Shown here: positions 1-13,300 of the stretch, piece after piece
How positions within the stretch are numbered: the stretch's first letter is position 1
Layout: each line of letters opens with the position of its first letter
Assembly: GCF_032854445.1 (NCBI RefSeq)
Contig: NC_088295.1
Location: 46,489,385 to 46,553,384 of the forward strand
Source: Liolophura sinensis
Taxonomy: Eukaryota > Mollusca > Polyplacophora > Chitonida > Chitonidae
Direction of reading: 5' to 3'
DNA length: 64,000 nucleotides
Position numbers and translations under genes: made by a program
Notes under the pieces: generated by a model
Told to the model about the DNA's origin: nothing
The model's database searches: none
What the model saw: the letters and a program-made list of their open reading frames with translations, nothing else

Positions 1-317
1 TTCAAATAGCCAGCCAGCTCAAGCCTGGAGAAAATCATCGTATCTAGAAAGTCACTGCATTGGTTGTACAAGCATGACTGCAGACCGAGCAACATTGTTA
101 TTTTTTTTTTTTCATTAGCCAGAATACATACCATAGCGAAGATAAAAATGTGAAGTTGACACACTTTAATCATATAAGCAGTTTTTTCACCTGTGACCCG
201 AATAGTATCAAATATATACCACAGTGTTGGATGTTTCTGATTTTTAATATATTGCTGCACCTGTGCTTCCACCATCTAGTATCATCATACATGTTTTGAT
301 GAAAATGTTTGCAGTAT

Positions 318-545
318 GTCTGATGGGTAAAATGCTATCAATCAGGCCCTTGACCAATAAGGACGCATGTTCAAATCCAGGCCTCTCTTTTTTTGGCTGC
401 AGTTTTAAGCCAGCATGTTTGTCAAGTACCTTGTGAAGGTAGGTGGCAAAATACTCTGGCCACACCGGTTTTTTACACCCACAAACCGGACTGCTATTTT
501 ATATGTGAAAAATTCTTGAGTGTGATATTAAACACCAATCAATCT
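318..545 (+). mobile_element. SINE-like element, family D
   Basis: A tRNA box-B-like GTTCAAATCC near 369, then a body and a tail TGTGAAAAATTCTTGAGTG ... TTAAACACCAATCAATC. A tail-only relative lies at 13439-13490 and a looser one at 18375-18497. Confidence 0.6.
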
Positions 546-633
546 ATCATAACATAAAGGTCAAATATACAAAACAACTAAATGAAATGGAAAATAATAA
601 ATGGAGCAATTATTTTTTTTGGTGTGATTTCAG

Positions 634-734
634 ATGTAGCAGCTGAGCCTGCTATTTAGGGATGGTTACTGAGCAGTTTCCGTTAGCGACACCAACAGCT
701 CGGCCAATGGACGGAGCATCTGGCTTGATTCGTG
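634..734 (+). other. 5' UTR part of the first POPDC coding exon
   Basis: A T-rich tract ends in TGTGATTTCAG at 633, a plausible 3' splice site about 100 nt upstream of the POPDC ATG. This suggests at least one upstream non-coding exon outside or at the left edge of the window. No promoter is visible. Confidence 0.5.
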
Positions 735-1387
735 ATGACAACACTTCCAGGTTTTGAGTATACCAACTACACCGGGGCCTTCGACAATATAAGCATCAAC
801 AATGTTACTATTACCAATATCTCATTCCAAAATGATCTTGCTGGCAAAGACAGCTATAGTCTGGCACATGCGTTTACCACGGAGGCTCCTGCAAACTCCA
901 CCTTCAACAGCACGTCGTGGACAACCGGGAGTCCTACCAGCGACAAGATCTGCGAAACGTGGCTTGAAGCCCAGCATGCACTGTTCCAACTGGCAAATCT
1001 TTGCTTTGCCATTTCGTTCTTGACACCCAGCGGTTTCAAATACCATTGCCTGTTTCTACGAACCCTATTGCTGCTGGGCTTTTCTATGTTTATATTCTGG
1101 TCGGGACTGGTTGTGTGCATGCTGGATGTTCTGGGCTGGAACATCACTTTCTTCATCATCAATGTCATTCACATCATCTATCTAGCCTATTCCACCTATC
1201 CTGTGAAATTCCACCGAGAACTGGAGGACCTGTACGTCAAAGTCTTCAAGCCTCTCAAAATGACGCGCTTTGAATTCAAAGCGCTGACAAAAGTTGGCAA
1301 GCGCTGCAATCTTGCCAAAGGAAACATTTATGCTATTGAAGCTGTCACTAACACCAATGAGAAGTTTTCTATCCTTCTTAAAGGCAG
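735..1387 (+). CDS. POPDC: POPDC coding exon 1
   Basis: Encodes residues 1-217 plus two bases of Arg218: the glycosylated N-terminus, all three membrane segments and the start of the Popeye domain. The donor is GGCAG|GTGGGT. An alternative GTAAAT donor four bases downstream (1392) would break the frame with exon 2 and is rejected. Confidence 0.93.
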
Positions 1388-4300
1388 GTGGGTAAATGGT
1401 GTGGTTTATATATCCATTGACAAATTACCATTGTAGCACATGTTAACTTGTCCTTAGGGTTTGGCTTTCTTGGCATATGTTTTGTTATGTTCAAGAATGT
1501 CTAACTGTCTATGTGTCCATGCAGTTTTCAGAACATTAGTACACATGTGCATGTATAATGTTAATGATGAAAATAAGGTATAGGTGTATGAAAAATGCCC
1601 TGATCTCATAAGTACAAAATAATAAGAAGATATCTCAAAATTATTAATGCAAGCATCATCAGAGTGATTATTAAATTTTTTGTTTAATCAAATCTTTTAG
1701 TTCTTTGGGTTCTTTTCCATAAAACTGCCAATGCTTGGACAGTCTTGCTGTTAAATGTCTGATTTAGTGGCTGCTCCCTCATATTGACTTGTCTCTATAA
1801 CATGTAGGTCTGAAGTACACCTTCTCCCAGTCCAATCAGTGGTCAGAAAAGTTATGCTGATGAACCAAAGACAAATGCCATTAGAATATAGTAGTATATG
1901 CAAAGAAATCAAAGAGCAGTCTTCACATACCTGGTTTACGGATGTGGCGACTTGAAAACGTCCCAAAATTGTATAAACTACAACTGAAAAGGCACCTTTT
2001 TATTTTGTCCCAACATGATGTTCTTCAAGTTATGATTTTCTTGTTGAGTTCCAATTCCAATCATATAAATATGTATTGAACTGGATACGTAGCTACATGT
2101 AGGATAGTCCACATCTCCCCCAAATTGGGTGATTTTCAAGTTTCATTTTTATTGCCTTCCCTGACAATATTGAAAAGAAATATTAATTCTGCCCATAAAA
2201 TAAGAATTTAAATGAGTGCGACCTTTGACTTTTTGAAAGCAAAAATTCTGGGGGTACACTGGGGGCACACTGGGGGTACACTGGGGGTACCTTTCCCTCC
2301 AGTGGTGACTGGTTCAGGCCCAAGCTGAATATTTTATTATTCTCTTCTAAGTGTGACCGGTGCAGGTGGCTCAGTTGGTAGAGGATCTACTTCGGGGGCG
2401 GTAGATCCAGGGTCAATCCTGGGTCGGGGCACACCTAAGACCATAAAAGAGGAATTTGTAGCTTCGTCTCTTGGCGTTCAGTATTAAGAGGAAGTGCAAT
2501 GACTGGCTGACCCCTATCAGCATAATGGCTCAGGTGGGGAGGCTTTAACTTGCCTTCTGTAAGTTGCCTCAGTGAAGCAGCACTAGATAAAAGAGCGGTG
2601 GGAATCCGTCCTGCAACAAGGAGGCACGTTACATGCACTCCTTCGTCGATTCATGCCTGAAAACTTGTTAAGTACGTCGTTAAACCCCAAGCACTCACAC
2701 ACTCACTCTTGTAAATGTGAGTAATACAAGTTTTTGAAGGAAACATCATTGCAAAAGCAGGGATGAACAATGGACTACACAGCTCAGACCCAAGTTATGT
2801 ACTTTGGGTGGAAATTTTCCCCGTACTGGACCAACAACAAATGGGTGATGTATGTTACTTCAGGGCCAAATTTTTCAAAGCCATTTCTGGCCTACGTCAA
2901 CATTTGAAATGTTATCTTAAAGCTCATTTTTTGGCTTCAGAAATTAAAACATTATCCACCTCATCAGTATTATCTTAAGACAAATGTGTCTTAAATTTCA
3001 GCTTCCAGTAACTTCCAACTTCCAGCAAAAACTAAGCATTGTGAAGAGGTTTTAAATGTTGACTAAACTTGAGAAATGGCTTTCTGGAATCAGCCTCAGA
3101 TCTTCATGCATTTAGCAGCAAGTCAATGTAGGGAGCGATGCACAGTATCTACAGGGACTTCAATGAAATTAATGCCTAGGCCAGGACCTTAAATTTTTTT
3201 TAAGTGCTCTTTTGATCATGGGTAAAAAGATCAAAAAACATCAAAACAGACATACATGAACATGTCTTTTTGAGTGGAAAATATAGATTGATCAATACAC
3301 TAACATAATATTCAGTCTGTCATTCAGTCACATAATGTATGTGCCTCTCCTTTGAATTCAAACATTTTTAAATGTACTCATTATATAACACCATAATGCC
3401 ATTTCAGGTTAGTGTGATTTTTTGTTCATTTATTTCATTGGTGTTTTAGGCGATTGTGAAGATTATTTCACTTTTAATATATGATGAAGGCCAGCATTAT
3501 GGTGGTAGGAAACTGGGCAAAGCCAGAGGGAAACCCATGACAATCTGCAGGTTGCTGTCAGACCTTCCCACATACGGTCGGAGAAGAAGCCAGAATGAGC
3601 TGGACTTGAACTCACAGTGACCGCATTGGTCAGAGCCTCCTGGGTCATTGTGCCACCCTGGCATGCTAACCAGCTTGGCCATGGAGGTCCCCCCCCCCCA
3701 CCCCGCCCGTGTGATTTGATGATATCTGTTGATGTTTTCTCTGATACATATTGAGGTGGGGGAGGAGGGAGGGGGCAGTAGTATGTACATGTATATTGCA
3801 CATATGTCAGTACAAAAAAATAATACATTTATTTAGTTGTGTTAAAATAGCCGCTGTATCTAATGATCTTGCATTGATAATAAGACAGTAAATCCATAAT
3901 CTCAGTTAAGACCTATTTTAAACCACTGAATAAATGTAGCATTGTTTTGTTCTGAGATAAATTTTGTTCTCACATTAGTACTCTGTTTCAATTAATTTGA
4001 AGCATTTTTCAAGTGAATGCATTTTACTTTATTTCTCATCGATTCAATTCGTCGTACAGGTCAATTAAAACTTTCCTGTGTAGTTTCTTATCAGAAAAAG
4101 CTATGTGCTGGCATCAAAATTGTTAAACTATCATTTAAAGCCTTTACCCATTCATCCTCTCACATTGCTTTGAGATCTCACAGGGCATTTTTTCATGTTT
4201 AAAACAATAATAATAGACATTATGGATGAGTAAATAACACAGGAATTTCTTCTTAAGGTTTGTGAAAATAAATAGAAAAAAAATGCAGTATTTCACATTT

Positions 4301-7300
4301 ATATTACCGGTGTCCAACACGATTCGCTATTTGGTTCATACAACCCGTCTTAGAATTCAAACATTTGAGTGCATTGCCTATAACTCTTGACATAAAACCT
4401 TGAAAAACAGTGAAGGCATTTCCTGATTTATGGTCTAAATATGTACAAGATTGCTTATTTATCCATTGTCTTTTTGGTGGGAAATATTTAATGGTATATT
4501 AATAATTTACTGTCTTAAAAAATACCTGCGCCGCGTAATGACCAGGAGTCTCACCAATGCAGTCACTGTGAGTTCAAGTCCAGCTCATGCTGCTTCCTCT
4601 CCAGCCATACATGGGAAGATCTGCCAGCAATCTGCGGATGTCGTGGGTTTCCCCTGGGCTCTGCCCAGTTTCCACCTACCATAATGCTGGCCCGCCGTCT
4701 AAGTGAAATATTCTTGAGTACGGCGTATCAGTCAAATAAATAAATAAATAAAAAATACCTCAACTCTCGCATGCTGGCTGTCCTCTCCTGGGTCCCAGTT
4801 TCCTCCCACCATAGTTCTGGTCACTGATACATCAGTGGTAATATTCTTAAGTACAGCATAAAAACACCAATCAAATAAATACAGAATGTTTCCATTTCAT
4901 TAAAAATAAAAGTGATATTTTAACAGCAATTTCTGCACTACAGGTATATATTAAAAATGGTCTGAGTCAGGTTTTTCATGTAAACTACATGTAACCTAAT
5001 TGTTAAACATAATTAACAGAACGCTGATGGCACTGTTGCAATCTGAGAAAGATTCCGGTGATTTCAATTAAAAAATAAATACAATTTAGGCTTAGCAGTT
5101 TGAATTCCTGCAATGACAACGTTTTTCGTTCGAATGAAATCCTACACATTTGAGGAGATCCCAAGGTCATCAGTTTGTTTTTCCCTGAACTACACTGATG
5201 AATATATACAGCCGTGTCGGTTAGAGACTTTTTGCAAACCTGTCTTGCCATATGCCAAGTGGCAAGGAGGTCAGAAATTACTGTATTTCAGCTATGACCC
5301 CGTGTTATTTAAAAATGCACATTCAGAATCACCAGAAGGCCCAAACATTATACCATTAATGCCAACAATTAAGTTTTTCTGATAAGACAATCAACCTTTT
5401 TCAAAAAAAAAAATTCAGTGGCCCTATAAGGTGGATGAATTCATCAGAATTAAGCAAGTTAGATATTCCTCATGAAAAATGCTAAACTTCAGGTGAAAAA
5501 GGGTATCTCATGAAAAATAACTTAATTGTAAGATGTTGAGCACTGGATATGTAGCTATTTGGGGTCATCTTCTAGTGGTTTAAAGGATCATTGAATGATT
5601 TTTATTTGTTCAGTGGAATATAACCTTTAAAATGGTCTCCAAATTTTATTAACCAGTCATGTTCCCTGGCTGTTGTGTAATAATCTATATACACCTTAAA
5701 GGTGACTTTAGGAATGTCGAACCACAAACGGTGAAGAACTTTTTTATTTTGCGGCGAGAAAAGGATCAATTGATGATTGTGTGCTTAATTGTTGGTGAGG
5801 GAATTGCAGGTATGCGCTAGTTGTCGGATGGACCCCTAATGGCTTGCGTCCTGGGAATTATGTCACAAGCATGATGCAATGTAACATACATATTAACCTT
5901 GCTGCACGTATGCACTCGTTTGTTTTTTCGAAAATAAATGTTGCTGTATGCATGTTTGTAGTTCATAATGACATCAGCCTACGCTGTTTGCTCAGAAATT
6001 CCAGACAGTCCTTTATATTTGCACAAGCCGGTGGCTCACATTTGTATTTGCCAAATAAAATCAATTTGTGCAGTTTTAATGATAAACGGGCAAAGGGACT
6101 TTCTGCCCAGCTGCATCCTTTTATCATCCTTGTATCAGATGTCATCCATGTGTGATCAGTTGTTTTTCTATGACCCACGTTTAATAAAGGTTATTATTTT
6201 ACAGGTTAAAGGTGACTGTAGATCGTGTGTTTTTACATTACATCAACCCTAATCAGTTTGTTGATTCCCCGGAGTATGAGAGTGTCACGACCGAGACTAC
6301 TGCCAGTGAAAAATATCAGGTAGGCGAATATAGGCTTTGTTTTCCTAACGGATGAATTTAACATGTGCACAGTGCTAATCCATCAGGGGACAAATTCCGG
6401 GGAAAAATGATGAAGTTTGGGTGGATCTAGAAGAGTTGTGTTTTGAAAGTACAACAGAATGCTTTTAAGGTGTTGATGTTTTTAACACCGTAGCAGACTT
6501 GACTCTAAAATGATGTGAATTAAAGCCAAGGTTGCAGTGTAATTTTGTGTTGCCATTTTTAACTTTTTAAGTTGCAGCAGGCAGCTCTGTAAGCCATTCT
6601 GTGACTGCACGTCAAATTTTTCACATCCCACCTTCATTGACTGTTCATTTAATGATGCTAGTGCATCAGATTTTTTGCGTGATGTCAAAGCTATTACAGA
6701 TTTGCAATTGGTATAGGTTTAATTGTCACATAGTCTGTTGGAATATCGGAATAATATGTCGACAAGCGTTTACTTCATGTCTGTTTATAAGTTAGAATTG
6801 CAGTGCCGAACAGACCTACATGTGCATGTATAGCACATTATAAACATCTGTATTGAAGACTGCAGTATCCATGTTTACTCTGCTTTAATCTGCTTAATCT
6901 AATCATTCCAGTCATCGTTTGACCAGTCAGTTTAAAAGCCATGTAATCAAACTCCAGCATAGTTAAGTGATTAATTGTGCCCGTTAGGGAACTTTCTAAT
7001 TGAGCTAGACTGCAGTTGAAGTCTGCATAAATGAAATTTCATGTTGTTTATACATTCACCGCATGCTACCTCGTTTTATACCTAGTGGCTTGAGTGTCTG
7101 CTTTTCCTTCTGTGTTAGATAAGTGATAATGCCGAGATCGAATATTGCCAAAGAGCAACATCCGTTCAGGCTTGTGCTTATACTTAACATTGCAAGACAC
7201 CCATTATCCTTTCTCTATCTGAGTGAAGTTGTGAAAGCACTAATTATCTGAGATCCATTACTTCAGTTTAGATGTTGGCTCGATCATGGTTGAACTTAAC

Positions 7301-10300
7301 TGATCATTCGCCAGAACACCAAGAGAACTTCTTTCTGACCAAGATGTTCACCATTATACCCACTAAACCTATATATTATACTGATAGTGCATACTGTACG
7401 TGGGGTGGATATCAGGAATTGTCAGCCAGAGAAGAGTAATATTCAAAGAGAGCGTTTGTTTACCTTAGAAGTAAGCAGACATAACAGAGCTCATAAATGG
7501 AGATAATTGCTGTGGAATAAATGCACATGACTGTTGGACATTGCTGCGATCGTTGGCTAGTGCCTATTGGGATATTACTTTGTTAGCATGAAGCATACCT
7601 TGGGCGCATGATAGTTGTACATCATGTTTTGTGTTATATCATATGACCTTCTCTCGACCAATGGAAAGTGTCCTTCGCATGATACTTCAGTGGCAGCAGC
7701 ACTTTGGTGGCATGGATTCACCCTGCCACAAGAAGACATTAATAATCATGCATTTACATACACCTAATGACTCCTTGTCATCCTGTGACTGAAATTTTTT
7801 TAAGAACAGTGTTTTAACCCAAGCATATTTTCCTAAAGACACATGAAAACAGTGTGTTAAAATCAATGGAGCCTTTAGAATCAAGCGAAATGAGTAATTT
7901 TGTCATGGAAATTTTATTCCTGTATTGAACACTTGCATGGGATCTAAATCACCTGTTGGGGTCCTAGCTTCCTTCTTGGGCTGAAGCCTCACGGCAACAC
8001 AAATTGTAAGTTTGATTAAATCCCCCACTGATTCAGCTTACAGCTCAGATTTGTCAGATGTCTGCCAAAGGGTAGTGGTTTTATTCCAGGCAGCAGGACC
8101 TTTATTCCATTTTATTGACCTCTATGATGTCAAAATAAAGATAACATGAAGTTACGGTAAAATGTTATTTATTGTAACGTTGCACATGCATATGCTGTGA
8201 GTTACCATTTTTGGTGTAACAATAACTCAACGAGTGCTCCTTACTATTGAATAAAAAATTCTGGTGTTGATTTCTAAATCAGTTATATCATAATTTTTTT
8301 TTATTTCGGTGGTCATAAGACACCGTATATGGAGTAACTCCCAGAACTGATTCAGTTTACTGTTAACTTTAACGTACCCAGTCATGCCCTGTATAGCTTC
8401 TCTGACAACAATGGACTAAAATTCAAATTTGAAATCTGTTGCTTTCTGGTTGATCACCAAGCCATATAATATTTCTAGAACATTCACCTTAACACTGCTA
8501 CAACATTTGGTCCTTTGTTCCAAGCCTTAACGATCCAGTTCAACAATCGATCAGTCAGGAAGCCCTCCTGCTGCTCAATCAATACCTGACAATTCATCGG
8601 CTGGTTTCCTGCCACCCTCGTGGCCTGGAAGGATGGTCTGAACTTTCGGGAGACATCATATGAAGCTGTCTGGAGCCTGGGTGTAAGCTTCACCTCTCCG
8701 TCTCTTTGATCACTCTGTTTGTTACAGTGATTGGTCTGTATTAAAGATAGATGAGCTTAAGGCCAGAGTTCTCACGTGTGGAACACAGTGTCTGGGAACA
8801 ACAGGGTGCATGCTCTGACTGACATCACCTTCTTGCCATTGTCCAATGCAAACTCTCTGGATAAATTTTTCCCACATTTCTACTGGTTCAGTGAGTGCAG
8901 ACACACAAGGGCTGCTAGCTGGTAGCTTTTATAGTCAGAACCCATCATCATTGACATTTACCATCAACTTCTATCCAGACTTAATTGCTCTCTCAGTAAT
9001 GGTGTAATTCATCCCTGTAACAGATACAGACATACGGTGTGTTACAAAGCTATAAAAATGGAAAGAGCTACTAAATAATATTTCTGTTGCAAATGGGAAT
9101 TTAAGGTCATATAAAGTAACTTGCCAAAGGTTGGTCATGTACGCTCAGCACCCCACCTAAGACCATCTCTCCAACATTTTACAGTTTTCTCCACCTGCAT
9201 TGTTTTACAATGAACTAAATTTTCACAATATTTCATAGCATATAAAATCACAGTTTTGAAGGCAATATGAAAGCCCCATTATCTAATTGATCCATTTTTT
9301 TTTCTTTTTTATAAATTTTATCAATGTGTTATTGATCTCACTCACCAGAAACAGACTCAGCAGGTACTAAAGCTCTCTAAAGTATTCTATTGTTTGTTTT
9401 TTTCATTACATTGTCTATTTCAGTTTTATTTTACAGAGTCAACCTTATTTCTGAAGGCAGCTCATGCTCGCTTCCTCTCTGGCCCTAAGTGGGGAGGTCT
9501 CTCAGCAACCTGCGGATGGTCATGGGTTTCCCCCGGGCTCTGCTCTGTTTCCCCCCACCATAATGCTGGCCGTAGTCGTATAAGTGAAATATTCTTGAGT
9601 ACAGCGTAAAACACCAATCAGATAAATAAATAAATTATTTCTGAAGGGAATTGAATTTGCTGTTTGAGGGAAGCTGGTATAGCCACTCTCCCGATCTCAG
9701 CAGCAGAACACATACGTGTGATTGTTGTAAATTGCCCTCTTGTGACTTGGTTGTATTTTGTCCAAGTAACTGTTGGACATGTTAAATGTTTTCAGCATTT
9801 GGCTTTTCAACTAGGCTTATTGATTTGCATAGTGAGCTGTGATTAAATTCTGGAGGAAAAGCCTCAAAATAAAAGCCTATTTTCAAAAGCTGTCAGTTTA
9901 ATCAAGTGTGTGGGATATAAAGATAAGGTGTGTCCAAGTCTGTCGATTTTCCTGATAAAATTCTACCTTTTCTCTGGCAGCTAGATGGCAGGACACTATT
10001 TTGACACTATTGAAGCTGATTTACGAGTGTGTTTCCGATGCTCTGACCACCATGTGTTCAGCCTAATGAAGCCATTGTATGCTTTTGGCAAAGGAATGAG
10101 GCCTAACTTGACCTGCTTCAGTATCTCTACAGACTATCAGCCTTTTCCAGGTCAAAGTTTCCCTAAGCTAGCTGGGCCAGATACTGTAAATATTCTAAAC
10201 ATTTTATGTTTTTCCATTAATTTTCTCAAAGGACAAATTTGAATTCAGTTTTTGTGCACGTTTGACTTTGAATGTTAACACTTTTCGGGGTTGAAATGTA

Positions 10301-13300
10301 CATGTATTTTCGGTGCAATAAGATATCATTTGTAATTTTCTTGTATGATAAGAAATACTCTTTGTATATTGTTGAGTCATTTCAATATTCCAGATTTGTT
10401 TAGATTTATAGTACAATATTGACAAGCTTCAAAATAACCAAATATTTTTGGATTGTACAATGTAATGAATAATCAGCTGCAATTGTTTTTTTAGTTCTTA
10501 CCCTTCATGAAATAAGAAATAAAATACATCATAATTACACAATAAAATTCAACTATCAGATTTTTATTGATGTAGCTTAATTGTCATACATGTAGAATTC
10601 TTAACTGACTTGAATATCTGAACACATTAAGACTGGATAAAGATAGATGGATTTGCCTGGCCATTAAAGGTTTTGTCATGTTTGTATATAATTTACATGA
10701 CCCTCAAAAGAACAATAGCCCTTGAGAGGCTTCTGCTAACTGACCTGAGACCAGTGAAAGGAGAATGCATGTAGAACACTATTCGATGTGAAAAGAGAAT
10801 GCATTTAATTGTTTAAAATCGTAATTACTTTCTTACAATCACCTTAAAGTGCTTAAACCACTGATGCTGTATACTGAAGTAAATTAAATGAAAAACAGTA
10901 GTGCTTGTCATGAGCCTTGCAGGCAGCCATTTCATCCATGCTGAACAGCTAGACTGCAGATTTCACTATACACTACAGCTGAACCAGTAGATTAAGCATC
11001 AGATATTTTCTTTCTGGTTGCTCCTGCAATAATGGAGACCCCATTCCAACTGGCTGTGGAATCCTTGATCGCTAGGGTGAGAATGTAAATAACTATGTGT
11101 AATAAAATGGCAAGAATTACAGTCCCTCTGCGAAGCCAGGTTACCAGCCTCTGGGGCAATTTCCTTTATTAGTCAGGAGGTCTGTCAGATACCTGACGAG
11201 GGCTGATGATTTACTGAATGATCTGGTCGTTTTCCTTCACCCATAAACCTGACTGCATCAGCTTTCATATAAATGATATATTCTTTATTAAGGGATACTT
11301 GTATATTGAGGTTGCATAGATTTATAAGCAAGGCCTTGGCAGGGATACAACCCCAAAATGTTATATTCTGTACACAGAAGGCATCGCCATCATCATAGAG
11401 ATGTGCAAAAACTACAGTCAGGGTCAAATACAGCTTGTACTTTGGACACCCTTTCAGAAAGATAACTTGGGCTAAAATAGTTTCACATTTTCAAAGTTAA
11501 ATTTATGGGACAATAATTCCCATCATTTCAGCTTCTTAGGGTATTGTTGTAATTTGGGTACTTCTAAAGGGCATCAAAACGCCCTTGTGTGTGGCCATGG
11601 CGGTAGTATGGGTTGTTAATATTTAGTAGACATGAAAATGTATCAGTAAGTGCGCTTAAATCCCAGTGGCCTTTTTTTTTGTAGGGAGGCTTCGAAATAC
11701 ATATGGGACATGCATGGAAGTGATGTGGGATTCTGGTTGATTTATTTTATTTTAATGTTCAGTCATTAAAAGTTAATAAAGCATTTAGCATTTGTATACA
11801 TTTATTTATTTGATTGGTGTTTTACGATATACTCAAAAATATTTCACTTATACGACGACGGCCATCATTATATATAATGCCAGCATTGTGGTGGGAAGAA
11901 AGTTGGCAGAACCCGGGGGAAACCGACATGAATGAACATGAATGTCCGAGAGGAAGCCAACATGAGCTGGACTTGAATTCACAGAAACGGCATGGGCGAG
12001 AGGCTCCTGGTCATAGAGCCGCGCTGGCATGCTAAATACCTTAGCCATGGAGGACACCATTCTGGTTAAAATTCATACTTGCATGGCACAACGAGAGACA
12101 TGTAGTAGGCTACTACTAGTACTAAGGAGGAATAAGATTGGAGCCAGCCTTTATGAAAATTTAAGCTTGCCACATTAGCTACCCCAGCTAGCTGATGTGT
12201 TAGCTTGCAACATTAGCTGCCCCAGCTACATGTAGCTGACATGTTAGCTCGCCACATTAGCTACCCCAGCTAGCTGACCTGTTAGCTGCCACATTAGCTG
12301 CCCCAGCTAGCTGACGTGTTAGCTCACCACATTAGCTACCCCAGCTACCTGTAGCTGATGTGTTAGCTCGCTATGCACATTAGCTACCCCAGCTAGCTGA
12401 CTTGTTAACTTGCCACATTAACTACCCCAGCTACATGTAGCTGATGTGTTAGCTCACCACATTAGCTGCCGCAGCTAGCTGACATGTTAGCTTGCCACAT
12501 TAGCTACCCCAGCTACATGTAGCTGACGTGTTGGCTCGCCACATTAACTACCCCAACTAGCTGACATGTTAGCTCGCCGCATTAACTGCCCCAGCTAGCT
12601 GACGTGTTAGCTCACCACATTAGCTGCCCCAGCCAACTGACTTGTTAGCTCGCCACATTAGCTGCCCCAGCTAGCTGACGTGTTAGCTCGCCACATTAAC
12701 TACCCCAGCTAGCTGACGTGTTAGCTTGCCACATTAACTACCCCAGCTAGCTGACGTGTTAGCTCACCACATTAGCTGCCCCAGCTAGCTGACTTGTTAT
12801 CTCGCCACAACCTGTGTATGGGTGATTCATGCACAGTGAACATGTATCACTTCCACTTTCACGTAGTCATGCAGGCTAGCTGGTTAATTGCTTCAATTAA
12901 AGCACATTACATTATTTTAACACGTATAACTTTTAACACTCTCTAAGAAAAGCAATCACAGACTGAGGAGGCCTGACTTAATCAGGCTCTGGTAAACCCA
13001 GTCAGGTTCTGTGATAATCGCGTCAGAAGCGCCAACAACTTGTCTCAGGTGCAATTTGGCTGATTGGACAAACGTGCTGTGGATGCAGAATCGGCTTCTG
13101 TGAGTGTCATGGATTAATTAGATGTAAATTAAAATTCACCCTGCTCACTGGACATTTCCTCAGCTAAAACGTATCTTGTTTGTAGCATGTTGCCGGGAGT
13201 TTTCAGTCCAGCCTGGATTGCTGCCTTTTAGTTTGCAACGCAAGTTTTGCACGGAACTGTCATATTTGTTGTCTTGCTCTCATCAGCTTGTGTGCAGGTG

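Larger units (their letters stand above)
1388..6204 (+). other. POPDC intron 1
   Basis: 4.8 kb of AT-rich non-coding DNA. It holds an 11-bp tandem repeat, a full tRNA-type SINE (2353-2708), a reverse SINE-A copy (3428-3690) and two forward SINE-A pieces (4525-4882). Near 5410-5480 is a sequence shared with 32870-32930 (TTCAGTGGCCCT followed by AGGTGGATGAA), a further dispersed repeat. The short ORFs here show no protein resemblance. Confidence 0.85.

Noticed and set aside
2360-2440. A tRNA gene, from box A and box B matches
   Set aside because: The anticodon arm and acceptor stem do not fold properly and the sequence continues into a SINE body; the same applies to heads at 17163, 21951, 27698, 50011 and 55980.
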